The notes: generated by a model from the sequence alone, not told the origin. DNA of 64,000 bases from an uncultured Mollicutes bacterium (GCA_900539595.1 UQCQ01000001.1:186001-250000); one strand, 5' to 3'; counted from the first letter of the stretch, positions 41,878 to 51,360 are shown. Numbers and translations: made by a program.

Positions 41878-43053
41878 ATGAAATTCTTGCGTCGATTATT
41901 CATTAAAAATTACCAGAACGTTCAGGACGAAACCGTCCGTTCCGCCCATGGCATCCTCGCCGCTTGGCTTGGCCTCCTCATCAACGTGATTTTGGTTGGA
42001 ATGAAACTAAGTCTCGCCATCTTATTGGCCTCGCAGTCCTCCTGGATTTTTCCAATGGCCTTGCTTGCCGACTGCATTGATAGCGCAGGCGACATGGCTT
42101 CTAACATCGTGACCCTCGTTGGCTTCCGCGCCGCTTCTAAACCCGCGGACGCCGATCATCCCTATGGCCACGAAAGAATGGAATATATCGCCGGCATTTT
42201 AGTCGCCACCTTGGTCTTGGTGGCAGGGGGCGAGCTTATCGTAAATTCTATCAAGGGAATCGTCGCAGGAGACGCCGCCTTCTATACCTGGCCAACCGTT
42301 ATCGTCCTAGTTGTCGCAATTGGGTTAAAAGTACTACAAGGCCTTATGAATTTAAGCTTAGCCAAAACGATTTCCTCCCCGGCTTTAAAAGCCACGGCAA
42401 TCGATAGTTTCACCGATACGGCCGCCACCTTCGCCGTTGTCTTATCCGCAATTTTGTCCATCACGTTGAATTGGACATTCTTAGATGGGTATTTTGGAAT
42501 TGGGGTTGCTTGCTTCATCATCTACTCGGGAATCCGCATGATTCAAGAGACTGCGAACCCATTAATTGGACTAGCCTTCTCCGCTAAAGACGTGGAAGAC
42601 ATCACCTCTTTAGCTATGCAACGTCCAGGAATTCTCGGCGTTCATGACGTTTTGTTCCATCGTTATGGACCGACCAAAGTCTTCATCACCCTCCACGTAG
42701 AAGTATCCGCAGATCAAAAGCTTCCCATTATCCATGAAACGATTGATTCCTTGGAACGGGAGATTAACGCCAAATACCACGCGGAAACCACCATCCACAT
42801 GGATCCGGTAGAATCGGATCAAGAATCCAAGGAAGTGAGAGAAAAAATCATGATGGTTTTGAAAAGGTTCTACGAAAATCCCTCCATGCACGATCTGCAT
42901 ATCTATCACGACGACAAGGGGACCCGCATCGAATTTGACGTCCTTCTTCCTTATTCATTAGGAACGAAGAAAGAGGAAATCCTAAAGGCATTATCCCAAG
43001 CCTTCCCCCATAAACAATTAGATGTGATCTTCGACCATTCTTACGTCGAATAG
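41878..43053 (+). CDS. Cation diffusion facilitator, probably Mn2+ exporter type
   Basis: A protein of 391 residues: six membrane segments, HPYGHERME between TM2 and TM3, and a C-terminal ZT-dimer domain (YGPTKVFITLHVEV). In TM2 the metal site reads DSAGD and in TM5 DSFTD, i.e. DxxxD in both, whereas Zn/Cd exporters have HxxxD. Such all-acidic sites mark manganese-selective CDFs such as MntE. A second domain of about 70 residues (LHIYHDDKGTRIEFDVLL) extends the C-terminus. A -10-like GATAAC lies 8 nt before the ATG, so the mRNA may be leaderless. Confidence 0.88.
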   Translation: MKFLRRLFIKNYQNVQDETVRSAHGILAAWLGLLINVILVGMKLSLAILLASQSSWIFPMALLADCIDSAGDMASNIVTLVGFRAASKPADADHPYGHERMEYIAGILVATLVLVAGGELIVNSIKGIVAGDAAFYTWPTVIVLVVAIGLKVLQGLMNLSLAKTISSPALKATAIDSFTDTAATFAVVLSAILSITLNWTFLDGYFGIGVACFIIYSGIRMIQETANPLIGLAFSAKDVEDITSLAMQRPGILGVHDVLFHRYGPTKVFITLHVEVSADQKLPIIHETIDSLEREINAKYHAETTIHMDPVESDQESKEVREKIMMVLKRFYENPSMHDLHIYHDDKGTRIEFDVLLPYSLGTKKEEILKALSQAFPHKQLDVIFDHSYVE

Positions 43054-43057
43054 GACA

Positions 43058-43094
43058 TAAAAAATCGCCCCGTTATTCAGCGAGGCGATTTTCG
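43058..43094. terminator. Bidirectional terminator between the CDF gene and gpmA
   Basis: AAAATCGCC/GGCGATTTT, 9 bp with a loop of about 14 nt, serves both converging genes, with A/T runs on either side. Confidence 0.82.
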
Positions 43095-43106
43095 TTAACC
43101 TAAGAA

Positions 43107-43814
43107 TTAGAGATAGTATTTGTTAAGGACCTTGAGGTCTTTCTCATCCAATTCGTAGACCAAGGGTTTTCCCGTCGGAATTTCGACGGAGATGATTTGA
43201 TCCGGGGTGAGATGTTCCAACATCATGACAATGGCGCGGAGCGAATTACCGTGGGCCGCGATGAGAACTTTCTTACCAGCTTTGATTTCCGGGGCGATCT
43301 TCTCGTCGAAATACGGCTTCACGCGATCAGCGGTGTCGATGAGGCATTCCGTAAGGGGGCAATCCTCAATCGTCATTTCTCCTTTGGCAATCAATTCTTT
43401 GTATTTTTCTTGGTTGCCGGGCCAACGCTCATCCTCTTTGGTGAGAGCTAGAGGCGGGACATCCGCGCTGCGGCGCCAGATGTGAACTTGCTCATCGCCC
43501 CATTTTTTGGCGGAATCGGCTTTGTTGAGGCCTTGGAGGGCACCATAGTGACGTTCGTTAAGTCTCCAGGAATAGAACTTCGGAATCGAGTTTTCTCCCA
43601 TTTCGGACAAAGCGAAGTCCATCGTGTGGTTGGCGCGCTTCAAAACGGAAGAGAAAGCCATATCGAAGGTATACCCCTTCTCTTTGAGCAATTTGCCGGC
43701 GGCTTTGGCTTCGGCAACGCCATTTTCCGAAAGCTCGACATCCGTCCAACCCGTGAAGAGGTTTTTGAGATTCCATTCGCTTTGGCCATGGCGAATCAAG
43801 ACTAATTTAACCAT
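43107..43814 (-). CDS. gpmA: 2,3-bisphosphoglycerate-dependent phosphoglycerate mutase
   Basis: A protein of 235 residues: LIRHGQSEWNLKNLFTGWTDVELS (catalytic His in RHG), RLNERHYGALQGLNKADSAKK, and AAHGNSLRAIVMMLE with the second His. It interconverts 3- and 2-phosphoglycerate in glycolysis. Standard length. A Shine-Dalgarno GAAAGGA and an upstream TATAAT (about 43850) suggest its own promoter. Confidence 0.97.
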   Translation of the reverse strand: MVKLVLIRHGQSEWNLKNLFTGWTDVELSENGVAEAKAAGKLLKEKGYTFDMAFSSVLKRANHTMDFALSEMGENSIPKFYSWRLNERHYGALQGLNKADSAKKWGDEQVHIWRRSADVPPLALTKEDERWPGNQEKYKELIAKGEMTIEDCPLTECLIDTADRVKPYFDEKIAPEIKAGKKVLIAAHGNSLRAIVMMLEHLTPDQIISVEIPTGKPLVYELDEKDLKVLNKYYL

Positions 43815-43925
43815 TGAAACAATATCCTTTCGGTCTTATGAACCAAAGGGAATTATAAAGCAAATCAAAGAATGGGGCGAGGTCTTCGCGTCCAAAAATG
43901 AAAGCAAAAATAGCAAAATCAAACT

Positions 43926-44612
43926 TTAAGCCAGGCGAAGAGCCATCGCCATGGCAATTTGAGAAGCGATTGCCGAGCACTTCTTCACGTTAAGGGGATA
44001 TTCCACCTCCGGATGTTCGGCGTCGCTGATCACACGAATCGCGCAGAAAGGAACATGGAAGACGGAAGCAATTTGAGCAAACGGGGCACTTTCCATATCT
44101 AAACAAAGGGAACCGAATTCCTCGGTGATGCTCTTCTTCTTTTCGCCTTCGGATAAGAAGGTATCACCGCTAGAGATGGTTCCTTCCACATAAGGGATGG
44201 ATAAGCCTTTGCAAACTTGTCCCGCCACTTCCATTAGGGATTTGCAGCCCGGGAGATAAACCATGTTGATGCCCGAGATAAGTCCTTTAGGATCCCCAAT
44301 CGCCGAGGTATCCATATCGTGTTCCACGTATTGATTACCAATCACTGCGGAGAAGATGTCCGCCTTCGCCTTGTTTTGGCTTCCGGCAACGCCGACATTG
44401 ATGAAAGAATCGACTTTATACAAATTGGCGATCGAGGCAATGGCACTCGCGGCAAAGCCTTTTCCAATCCCAGAAATCGCGACCAAAAATTTCTTTTCGT
44501 CCTTTTTGACTTCGAAAATCTCTGTGTAACCGACGCAGCGGTTTTCAAGGATTTCGACATTTTTTAGAAGCTCCGAAGCTTCTTTTTCCATTGCAAACAG
44601 TAAACAAACCAT
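43926..44612 (-). CDS. mtnN: 5'-methylthioadenosine/S-adenosylhomocysteine nucleosidase
   Basis: A protein of 228 residues: MVCLLFAMEKEASELL, ISGIGKGFAASAI, FINVGVAGSQNKAKADIFSAV, SGDTFLSEG, CLDMESAPFAQIASVFHVPFCAIRVISDAEH with the catalytic Asp and the Met-Glu-Ser ribose contacts. It recycles toxic by-products of SAM-dependent reactions. Nothing around it suggests a LuxS route. Confidence 0.94.
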   Translation of the reverse strand: MVCLLFAMEKEASELLKNVEILENRCVGYTEIFEVKKDEKKFLVAISGIGKGFAASAIASIANLYKVDSFINVGVAGSQNKAKADIFSAVIGNQYVEHDMDTSAIGDPKGLISGINMVYLPGCKSLMEVAGQVCKGLSIPYVEGTISSGDTFLSEGEKKKSITEEFGSLCLDMESAPFAQIASVFHVPFCAIRVISDAEHPEVEYPLNVKKCSAIASQIAMAMALRLA

Positions 44613-44644
44613 GGCGGTTATTCTATCGTTATCCGCTAAATTGT

Positions 44645-45190
44645 CTACCTTTTCTCGCCTTTTTTACGATGGAAATGCAGTTCTTGGAGGTCCGTGGAAT
44701 CAAAAGAAGGAAAATAAGCCGCCCGCACTTTCGAAGAATCGTCCACGACGACAATGGAGAAATCTCGGTAAGCAGACAAATCCAAAAGAGGGGATATCGT
44801 ATAGGTTAAGGAAGCGGATCTTCTGGCGTTGCGAGGAATGGCGATGCTATAGGTGGAGCCTCGACGTGAAATAAACCTCGAATCGGGGTCGTTAGATAAA
44901 GGAAGCCCGTCTAAATGGGCAACAAGACTTTCGACGCCATCCTTCTTTCCATAAAGGTCAAATCCCGAATAAACGCGGTCTTTGGCATCGACGTTTTCAA
45001 AGGTCAAATCCAAACGGACATCCCGACGATCGATATAGGCGTGACGACGGCATTGGACGTTGAAGTCGCCGCTGCGAAAAAGGTTCTGGGCGATGAAAAT
45101 TAAAATCGCGACGAGGGCGGATAGTCCCATCGTAATTACCGTGACCCAGAATCCGGCTTTTGCTGCGACATCGAATTGGAAAACAAACAT
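44645..45190 (-). CDS. Membrane-anchored protein of unknown function
   Basis: A protein of 181 residues: one N-terminal membrane segment (VTVITMGLSALVAILIFIAQ) and a beta-rich outside or inside domain (DVRLDLTFENVDAKDRVYSGFDLYGKK...STYSIAIPRN). No family recognised. It ends about 33 bp upstream of the mtnN start on the same strand and may be co-transcribed with it. Confidence 0.65.
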   Translation of the reverse strand: MFVFQFDVAAKAGFWVTVITMGLSALVAILIFIAQNLFRSGDFNVQCRRHAYIDRRDVRLDLTFENVDAKDRVYSGFDLYGKKDGVESLVAHLDGLPLSNDPDSRFISRRGSTYSIAIPRNARRSASLTYTISPLLDLSAYRDFSIVVVDDSSKVRAAYFPSFDSTDLQELHFHRKKGEKR

Positions 45191-45220
45191 ACGTACCTAA
45201 TGCTTTTCTATCATACGCGG

Positions 45221-45255
45221 AAATAAAAGCAGGGAAAGGTGCAAGCGCTTTCCCC
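45221..45255 (-). terminator. Rho-independent terminator after the alpha/beta hydrolase gene
   Basis: GGGAAAG/CTTTCCC with a 9-nt loop followed by TGCTTTTATT on the minus strand, 22 nt after the stop at 45277. Confidence 0.7.
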
Positions 45256-45276
45256 GCGTCTTTTCCAAAGAAAACC

Positions 45277-46179
45277 TTATTTTCCCAGCACGAAATCCCG
45301 AATATCCACGAAGACGGTTCCACGTTCCGTTTCATTGGTGATTTCATGACGCATATGGGGATAGAGTTTGACGGTGACGTTCCTCACGCCCAATTTCTGA
45401 TAGGCAGCGCAAAGCCAGGTGGGTCCTTTGCCAAATTGACCCACGGGATCCTCTTCTCCAGCAATGATGAAAATCTGTTCGTCTTTCGCTACGCGCTTCA
45501 GCTCTTTTTTCGTCCAAATCAAGCGCACGCCCCGAAGCAATTCCTTCCAGAAGCCTCCCGTTGGCGGGAAGCCGCAATAAGGATGCGCGGCATAGGCTTT
45601 GCGGTTTTCTTCATCATAAGAAAGCCAATCGAGTTCGGTTTCGGCGTCCTTCACGCTTTTGGCATATCCCCCAAGGCTTAGTTTCGTTAACGAGGGGTTT
45701 GGCTTATCCCAATTGGATTTATGAACCTTCAAGCAAGCGAGCAAATACCCCATCTTCATAAGGCAAGCCTGGCCGCCGTTGCTGCCAATAATCAAGGTAC
45801 GATCCGAATCATGGGGGTAAACCTGCAAGCGGCGTTGGGTCATGAACGATCCCATGGAATGCCCCGCTTGGGTCGTGGGCAATCCGTTTTTACGCGCGAG
45901 CAGACACATCATATGGATGCCTTCAACGTTTTTAGCAAATCCGTTTTCTGGCCACTTCATCTGGTCTTCGGGGTTGGGGGCGTTGAGTCCTTGCCCAATC
46001 GCATCCAAAACCCAAACTTCGATATGAAAATCATTCAAATATCGGGCGAGTTCATCATAGCGGGCGCTATATTCCTGCATGCCCGTGATCATGCAGTAGT
46101 TAGCTTCGGGATTCGGGGTCGGCCAATGATGACCCTTCATGATCGTCCCATCGCGGAGTTGTACCTGAAATTCTTCCAT
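45277..46179 (-). CDS. Alpha/beta hydrolase (serine aminopeptidase/lysophospholipase-like)
   Basis: A protein of 300 residues with the alpha/beta hydrolase nucleophile elbow GHSMGS (about residue 101), an oxyanion strand in HHWPTPNPEANYCMITGMQEYSARYDEL, an acid site in IIAGEEDPVG and the final His in YPHMRHEI. These match monoglyceride lipase/lysophospholipase (Hydrolase_4) proteins. No signal peptide, so it is cytoplasmic. Substrate unknown. Confidence 0.88.
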   Translation of the reverse strand: MEEFQVQLRDGTIMKGHHWPTPNPEANYCMITGMQEYSARYDELARYLNDFHIEVWVLDAIGQGLNAPNPEDQMKWPENGFAKNVEGIHMMCLLARKNGLPTTQAGHSMGSFMTQRRLQVYPHDSDRTLIIGSNGGQACLMKMGYLLACLKVHKSNWDKPNPSLTKLSLGGYAKSVKDAETELDWLSYDEENRKAYAAHPYCGFPPTGGFWKELLRGVRLIWTKKELKRVAKDEQIFIIAGEEDPVGQFGKGPTWLCAAYQKLGVRNVTVKLYPHMRHEITNETERGTVFVDIRDFVLGK

Positions 46180-46293
46180 TCTCGTTCTCCTTATTTCGGG
46201 TTGGAGTTTCCTTTTCCAAACCCTCTTCTATTTCATTATAAGAAAGGGACGAAAAAATAGAAAAGAGAAAAATTCGACAAAATTGCGAATAGG

Positions 46294-46316
46294 ACAAAAG
46301 GGGGCTTATGCCCCCC
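46294..46316 (-). terminator. Rho-independent terminator after galE
   Basis: GGGGGC/GCCCCC with a 4-nt loop followed by TTTTG on the minus strand, 24 nt after the galE stop. It ends the gatCAB-DUF1836-galE transcript. Confidence 0.78.
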
Positions 46317-46339
46317 TGCGTTTAAAATTTTACTAGCAA

Positions 46340-47362
46340 TTATTGAATGCCGTTCGGATTCATCTTTTGGAAGCGATAGGCATCCTTGCAGGCATCTAAA
46401 ACGTTGCGACGGGCCTTCCAGCCAAGCTCTTCGAAAGCTTTGTCGCAGTTGGCGTAATTCTCCGCGACGTCTCCCGCTCGACGAGCTTCGATTTGATAGG
46501 GAATCTTGACGCCATTAGCCTCTTCGAAGGCATGGACGATTTCCAAAACGGAAGTTCCCTTTCCCGTTCCAAGGTTATAAACAACAACCCCCGGGTTATC
46601 CGCTAATTTACGGATGGCAGCAACGTGGCCTTCCGCCAAATCGCAGACATGGATATAGTCGCGGATTCCCGTTCCGTCAGGAGTTGGGTAGTCATCCCCA
46701 TAAACGCGAAGGAATTTCAATTTGCCAATAGCCACCTGAGAAACATAGGGCAGCAAATTATTGGGGATGCCATTAGGATCCTCCCCAAGCAGTCCAGAGG
46801 GATGGGCACCGATCGGGTTGAAATAACGAAGCAAGACGACATTGAGGTCTTTCCAAGCCTTATGGGTATCTTCCAAAATACGCTCAATCATGACTTTGGT
46901 CTCGCCATAGGGGTTCGTCGCGCTTTGGACGGGATCGGTTTCTTTTAACGGCACGCGTTCCGGCACGCCGTAAACGGTCGCCGAGGAGGAGAAGATGATG
47001 TTGCGGACATCGAATTCGCGCATCAAATCCAAAAGGTTCAACGTGGAGACCAAGTTGTTGGAATAATATTCAATCGGCTTAGAAACGGATTCGCCGACCG
47101 CTTTAAGTCCCGCGAAATGAATCACGCCATAGAGGTCTTTCTCTTCTTCAAAAACTTTACGGAATGCGGCTTTGTCGCAGCAATCCACAGGATGAAAAAT
47201 CGGGCGGACGCCGGTGATGGTTTCGATACGACCCACGACGGCTTCCTTGGAATTGCAAAGATTGTCGACGATGACGGGTTCATACCCGTTTTCGATGAGG
47301 GCGATGACGGTCTCAGAACCAATGAATCCGGTTCCGCCGGTAACGAGAATACGTTTTTTCAT
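46340..47362 (-). CDS. galE: UDP-glucose 4-epimerase
   Basis: A protein of 340 residues of the extended SDR family: GGTGFIGSETVIAL (NAD-binding), DNLCNS, FAGLKAVGESV, FSSSATVYG, the catalytic Tyr-Lys pair in NPYGETKVMIE, and FNPIGAHPSG. It interconverts UDP-glucose and UDP-galactose for cell-surface polysaccharides. The ATG overlaps the DUF1836 stop, so it is the last gene of the gat operon. Confidence 0.97.
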   Translation of the reverse strand: MKKRILVTGGTGFIGSETVIALIENGYEPVIVDNLCNSKEAVVGRIETITGVRPIFHPVDCCDKAAFRKVFEEEKDLYGVIHFAGLKAVGESVSKPIEYYSNNLVSTLNLLDLMREFDVRNIIFSSSATVYGVPERVPLKETDPVQSATNPYGETKVMIERILEDTHKAWKDLNVVLLRYFNPIGAHPSGLLGEDPNGIPNNLLPYVSQVAIGKLKFLRVYGDDYPTPDGTGIRDYIHVCDLAEGHVAAIRKLADNPGVVVYNLGTGKGTSVLEIVHAFEEANGVKIPYQIEARRAGDVAENYANCDKAFEELGWKARRNVLDACKDAYRFQKMNPNGIQ

Positions 47363-48159
47363 TTTTCAGTTTTCCTTTCCCTTTTCGCATGCCGTTTTTG
47401 GCTTGCTTCTTTCTTTTTGGCTTCCTCGTCTTCTTTTATTTTCTTGGCGATTTGGCTTTCCCTTTCTTTAATCGCGGCTACCCGTTCGGCTTCATGCATG
47501 CCTTGACGGATTTCGTGCTTGGTTTCTTTGGGGGAGAGATTTGCCGCGGCTTTCGCGATGTCTTCGCCGTGCATATCCTTCCGCAACAAGCCAATGATGT
47601 AATCGCTTAAGAGTTTATCCGCCTGCGCTTGAATCGCAAGGCGCAAGGCGATGAGGCCCAAGGAGTCGCGGGCATTGGTTTCCGCCGCCTGCTTATCCTT
47701 CTTTTTCTTTTCGTTTTCGTAACGGAGGGCAACGTCATTGACACGTCCTGCTGTAATGGTCGCCGCGTTAGACAAAATGGATTGTTCCATGTTGCTCCAA
47801 AAGGCGTAAACCCTTTCTTTGGAGGAAGAAATTCCTTCATCTAATTCGATTAACAAGGACATGTCCCCCATCGATAAGGTGCTTTTGCAAAGACAGATGG
47901 CCATCAAATAGCCAATTTGCTCGCGGGAATATTTCTTTCTATTGGGCTCCCCAATCATTTTGGCCTTCACGTAGTTATTGACCATGAAGGAGGTGAGCAT
48001 TTTTTCTCCATCAGGAGACAAATCCTTCAAAGCATCGTTGATAAAGCAAAGGACTTGCTCCATGTAGAGATCGACGCTCGGAAGCTCGCGAAATCGCGGC
48101 AACGAAAATTCCGCGATCCTTTGTAAATACTGTTGCAGTTCTTTAATTTCGTCTTCCAT
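47359..48159 (-). CDS. DUF1836 family protein
   Basis: A protein of 266 residues. The first 130 residues match DUF1836 (LPSVDLYMEQVLCFINDAL...KMLTSFMVNNYVKAKMIG...KKYSREQIGYLMAICLCKSTLSMGDMSLLI), a helical MerR-like, probably DNA-binding domain typical of Bacillota. The C-terminus is a long Lys/Glu-rich coiled coil (KKIKEDEEAKKKEASQKRHAKRERKTEK). It is embedded between gatB (11 bp) and galE (4-bp overlap). Function unknown. Confidence 0.82.
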   Translation of the reverse strand: MEDEIKELQQYLQRIAEFSLPRFRELPSVDLYMEQVLCFINDALKDLSPDGEKMLTSFMVNNYVKAKMIGEPNRKKYSREQIGYLMAICLCKSTLSMGDMSLLIELDEGISSSKERVYAFWSNMEQSILSNAATITAGRVNDVALRYENEKKKKDKQAAETNARDSLGLIALRLAIQAQADKLLSDYIIGLLRKDMHGEDIAKAAANLSPKETKHEIRQGMHEAERVAAIKERESQIAKKIKEDEEAKKKEASQKRHAKRERKTEK

Positions 48160-48170
48160 GGTCCCCCTTT

Positions 48171-49601
48171 CTAGCGTTTGGCTAATTCTTCCGCCATGAC
48201 TTTGGCTACTGCGGCAGGATTGACCTTGCCTTTTGCCGCTTTCATAACTTGACCAATTAAGAATCCCTTGGCGCGATCTTTGCCGGCCTTGAAGTCGGCC
48301 ACGCTTTGGGGGTTGGCGTCCAAAACGGCGCTAACAAAGCCCAAAACGGCCCCATCATCGCTCACTTGCTTTTCGATGTGCTTGGCTAAACGGGCTTCTT
48401 CTGCTCCCACGTTATTTTCAAGGCAATAGAAGAAGATATCCGCGCATTGTTTATGGGTGTACCCGTCATTCTGCATGGAGGCGATTTCACCCAAAGTCTC
48501 AGGAGGCAATGGGAATTCCTTCATCGAGATTCCGTTCTTGTTCAAATAGGAATTGGCTTCCACGATCAAGAAATTCGCGATGACTTTGGCTAATTTTTCA
48601 TTCTTGGCGATCGCTTTCTCAAAATACAGAGCCATATCCATGTTCGCCAAGAGGATGTCCGCGTCGGTTTCGCTTAATCCCGCGCTTACATAACGAGCCT
48701 TCTTGGCATCATAGAGTTCTGGGCAGGTATCAATCGCCTTTTGGACGAATTCTTCGGAAAGGCGGATCGGGACGATATTGGGTTCTGGGAAATATTTATA
48801 GTCCACCGCGTCGGTTTTCACACGCATCAAGACGGTTTTGCCGCTGGCTTCGTCGAAGCGTCTAGTTTCTTGCTGGACGGGGACGCCGCTTAATAAGCAG
48901 GCGCTTTGCCTTGCAATTTCATAGTCCAAAGCCGTTTCGATGTTTTTGGTGGAATTCAAGTTTTTAAGCTCGACCTTGGTGCCGAATTCCTCGGAACCAT
49001 AAGGGCGGATAGAGACGTTGACGTCGCAGCGGAGCGACCCTTCTTCCATCTTCCCATCGCTAGTTCCCGAATAAAGGACGATGTTGCGGATGGCTTCCAC
49101 GTAATGCATGGCTTCCGTGCCGTTACGCATATCGGGAAGGGAGACGATTTCGACAAGAGGCACCCCCGCGCGGTTATAGTCCAAGAGGGAATAATCCGCG
49201 AAATGGAGCTGCTTGCAAGTGTCTTCTTCCATATGAATGCGTTCGATGCGGATCCGCTTGGTTTCTCCGTTTTTGCCTTTGACATCCAAATACCCATCCC
49301 GTCCAATCGGATGGAATTGTTGGGTGATTTGAAATCCCTTAGGAAGATCGCTGTAGAAATAATTCTTACGATCGAAACGAACCAAGGGATCAATGGTCAT
49401 ATGCAAGGCATTCGCCACGCGAATCGCATTGACGACGGCTTGCTTATTCACTAATGGCATCGTGCCGGGATAAGCCATGTCGAAAGGGGTAATCTCCGTA
49501 TTGGGATTACGGGAGAAGGAATTGGGGGAGGCAGAAAACATTTTGGATTTGGTTTTCATCTCCACGTGGATTTCAAGTCCGATGACGGCTTCAAAATTCA
49601 T
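48171..49601 (-). CDS. gatB: Asp/Glu-tRNA(Asn/Gln) amidotransferase subunit B
   Basis: A protein of 476 residues starting FEAVIGLEIHVEMKTKSKMF with the family blocks YPGTMPLVNKQAV, YFYSDLPKGFQITQQ, DYNRAGVPLVEIVSLPD and the C-terminal Yqey domain ending FLIGQVMKAAKGKVNPAAV. GatB binds the mischarged tRNA and phosphorylates or activates its side chain. It overlaps gatA by 4 bp. Confidence 0.98.
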   Translation of the reverse strand: MNFEAVIGLEIHVEMKTKSKMFSASPNSFSRNPNTEITPFDMAYPGTMPLVNKQAVVNAIRVANALHMTIDPLVRFDRKNYFYSDLPKGFQITQQFHPIGRDGYLDVKGKNGETKRIRIERIHMEEDTCKQLHFADYSLLDYNRAGVPLVEIVSLPDMRNGTEAMHYVEAIRNIVLYSGTSDGKMEEGSLRCDVNVSIRPYGSEEFGTKVELKNLNSTKNIETALDYEIARQSACLLSGVPVQQETRRFDEASGKTVLMRVKTDAVDYKYFPEPNIVPIRLSEEFVQKAIDTCPELYDAKKARYVSAGLSETDADILLANMDMALYFEKAIAKNEKLAKVIANFLIVEANSYLNKNGISMKEFPLPPETLGEIASMQNDGYTHKQCADIFFYCLENNVGAEEARLAKHIEKQVSDDGAVLGFVSAVLDANPQSVADFKAGKDRAKGFLIGQVMKAAKGKVNPAAVAKVMAEELAKR

Positions 49602-51067
49602 AAACGAGCCTCCTTTTTGTTGAGGATAGATAATCCGCCAAGGCCGCTGATGGATTCAAAGGCCTCGGAGATTTGGAGCAATTCTTTTTCTTCGAAGGCG
49701 CGGCCCGTGAAATTGATTCCAACGGGTAAATCGCGAACGAAGGTTAGCGGCAAGGTGATGGAGGGAAGGCCCGCGAAATTGCCAATGGCCAAATGATTGT
49801 CCGCGATAAGATATTCGTCAGAGAGCTTATCGCTCATTCCATTGATAAGGGGTGCTTCCTTGGGAGCGGCCAAAGCTAGAATCGCATCGTAGTCTTTTAA
49901 AATTTCGTTGGTTCTACGAACGATTTTGGCACGGGCTTTTTGGGCGCGGAGGAACAAAACATCTTGGTTTTCTCTCATCAAGGCAAACGAGCCGATGACG
50001 AAACGTCTCTTAATGAGCTCGCTGAACCCTTGGGTTCTGGCGTTGGACATGACTTCTTGGTAGGTTTTACCGCCACGGAACGGACCGAATTTGATGCCAT
50101 CCAAATTCGCATCATTCGAAGTGGCTTCCGCGCAGGAAATTACCATATAGGAGGCGTAGATCGCTTCGAGCTCGGCACGGCCAAAATCTACGAAATCCAC
50201 TACAGCTCCCGCTTCTTTTAATGCTCGTAACGATTTTTCGAAGCTACGGCGAACCGTTTCGTCCTTCACGGAATCAAAGATTTCGGAAATCACGGCAATG
50301 CGTTTGCCTTTAATCCCCGCGTTCAAATTAGACACATAGTCGTCGACGGGGCGTTCGCTGCTAGTGGCGTCGTGCAAATCGCGTCCCGATAAGGCTTCTA
50401 AAACAATCGCATTGTCTTCGACGCTGCGGGTAAAGAAACCCACATGGTCCAAAGACGGAGCAAAGGGGAAGAGTCCAAAACGGGAAATACGTCCCCAGGT
50501 TGGCTTCATTCCCACTAACCCAGCATAGGAGGCCGGTTTACGGACAGAGTCGCCCGTATCCGATCCCAAAGCAAAGGGAACGATGCCTGCGGCCGTCACC
50601 GCCGCACTGCCGCAGCTTGATCCGCCAACTAAGTGGGTATGGCTCGGATCATAGGGGTTAAAGGTGATGCCTTTATGGCCGGTAGTTCCCGTTCCGCCCA
50701 TCGCAAGTTCATCGAGGGTGGTCTTGCCAATCAAGACGCATTTCTTTTCCTTAAGTTTGGTCACGACCGTCGCATCGAAAAGAGGCACATAGCCACTCAG
50801 CACATTGGAAGAAGCCGTCGTTTCGATTCCCTTGGTCGAGAAGTTGTCTTTCGCACAATAAGGGATTCCCCAAAGCAAATTGTCCACTTCGGGTTCGGTT
50901 AAAGTTTTGGCAAACGCAATCGCTTCGTCTTCCAAAAGGGTTTCAAAAGCGTTGTCTTTGCTTTCTTTAGCGCGACGCAAAGCTTCTTGGGTCAATTCAA
51001 GCGGAGTGACTTTCTTCTCCACTAACGCAGTGTGAATCTCACGAATCGGTAAATCTAAGTAGTTCAT
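49598..51067 (-). CDS. gatA: Glutamyl-tRNA(Gln) amidotransferase subunit A
   Basis: A protein of 489 residues of the amidase-signature family: PYCAKDNFSTKG with catalytic Lys, LVGGSSCGSAAVTAAG and LGSDTGDSVRKPASYAG with the cis-Ser and Ser nucleophile. Interestingly GSDTGDSVR replaces the usual GSDTGGSIR. It releases ammonia from glutamine for GatB. Overlaps gatC and gatB by 4 bp each. Confidence 0.97.
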   Translation of the reverse strand: MNYLDLPIREIHTALVEKKVTPLELTQEALRRAKESKDNAFETLLEDEAIAFAKTLTEPEVDNLLWGIPYCAKDNFSTKGIETTASSNVLSGYVPLFDATVVTKLKEKKCVLIGKTTLDELAMGGTGTTGHKGITFNPYDPSHTHLVGGSSCGSAAVTAAGIVPFALGSDTGDSVRKPASYAGLVGMKPTWGRISRFGLFPFAPSLDHVGFFTRSVEDNAIVLEALSGRDLHDATSSERPVDDYVSNLNAGIKGKRIAVISEIFDSVKDETVRRSFEKSLRALKEAGAVVDFVDFGRAELEAIYASYMVISCAEATSNDANLDGIKFGPFRGGKTYQEVMSNARTQGFSELIKRRFVIGSFALMRENQDVLFLRAQKARAKIVRRTNEILKDYDAILALAAPKEAPLINGMSDKLSDEYLIADNHLAIGNFAGLPSITLPLTFVRDLPVGINFTGRAFEEKELLQISEAFESISGLGGLSILNKKEARL

Positions 51068-51360
51068 AAGACCACCTTCGGCAATTTGATTTGCCCATCT
51101 TGCTTGCTGCCAGCGTTTTGGAGCGCTTCATCGCGGTCCAATGGCTTCTCTGCGACGTCTTCGCGCAGATACGAAGTCTCGCAGAAAAATGGGAAAGTCA
51201 TCGGTTCTTCTTCATCAATTCCTTCGATGCTTCCAATTTTTTTCATTTGTTTGGTGATAATTCCAAATTCTTCATACAGGGTCTCGTATTCCTTTTCCGA
51301 CATATCGAAAAGGAGACGGTGAGCCGCGTCGTGAAGAACGTCCATGGTGATCTCTTTCAT
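51064..51360 (-). CDS. gatC: Aspartyl/glutamyl-tRNA amidotransferase subunit C
   Basis: Ninety-eight residues; the ATG at 51360 follows GGAGAG at 8 nt, while a longer reading to 51531 crosses a likely promoter (TATACT near 51392). The sequence has LLFDMSEKEYETLYEEF and MTFPFFCETSYLREDVA, matching the GatC pattern of a helical hairpin plus the extended strand that wraps the GatA-GatB interface. First gene of the gat operon. Confidence 0.85.
   Translation of the reverse strand: MKEITMDVLHDAAHRLLFDMSEKEYETLYEEFGIITKQMKKIGSIEGIDEEEPMTFPFFCETSYLREDVAEKPLDRDEALQNAGSKQDGQIKLPKVVL

Noticed and set aside
45232..45254. cre-like GCAAGCGCTTTCC
   Set aside because: It matches cre imperfectly and is explained by the stem of a terminator after the alpha/beta hydrolase gene.
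49598..51067. GSDTGD in GatA as a sign of inactivity
   Set aside because: The Ser-cis-Ser-Lys triad residues are present; the Gly-to-Asp change is near but outside them, so I only note it in the feature.
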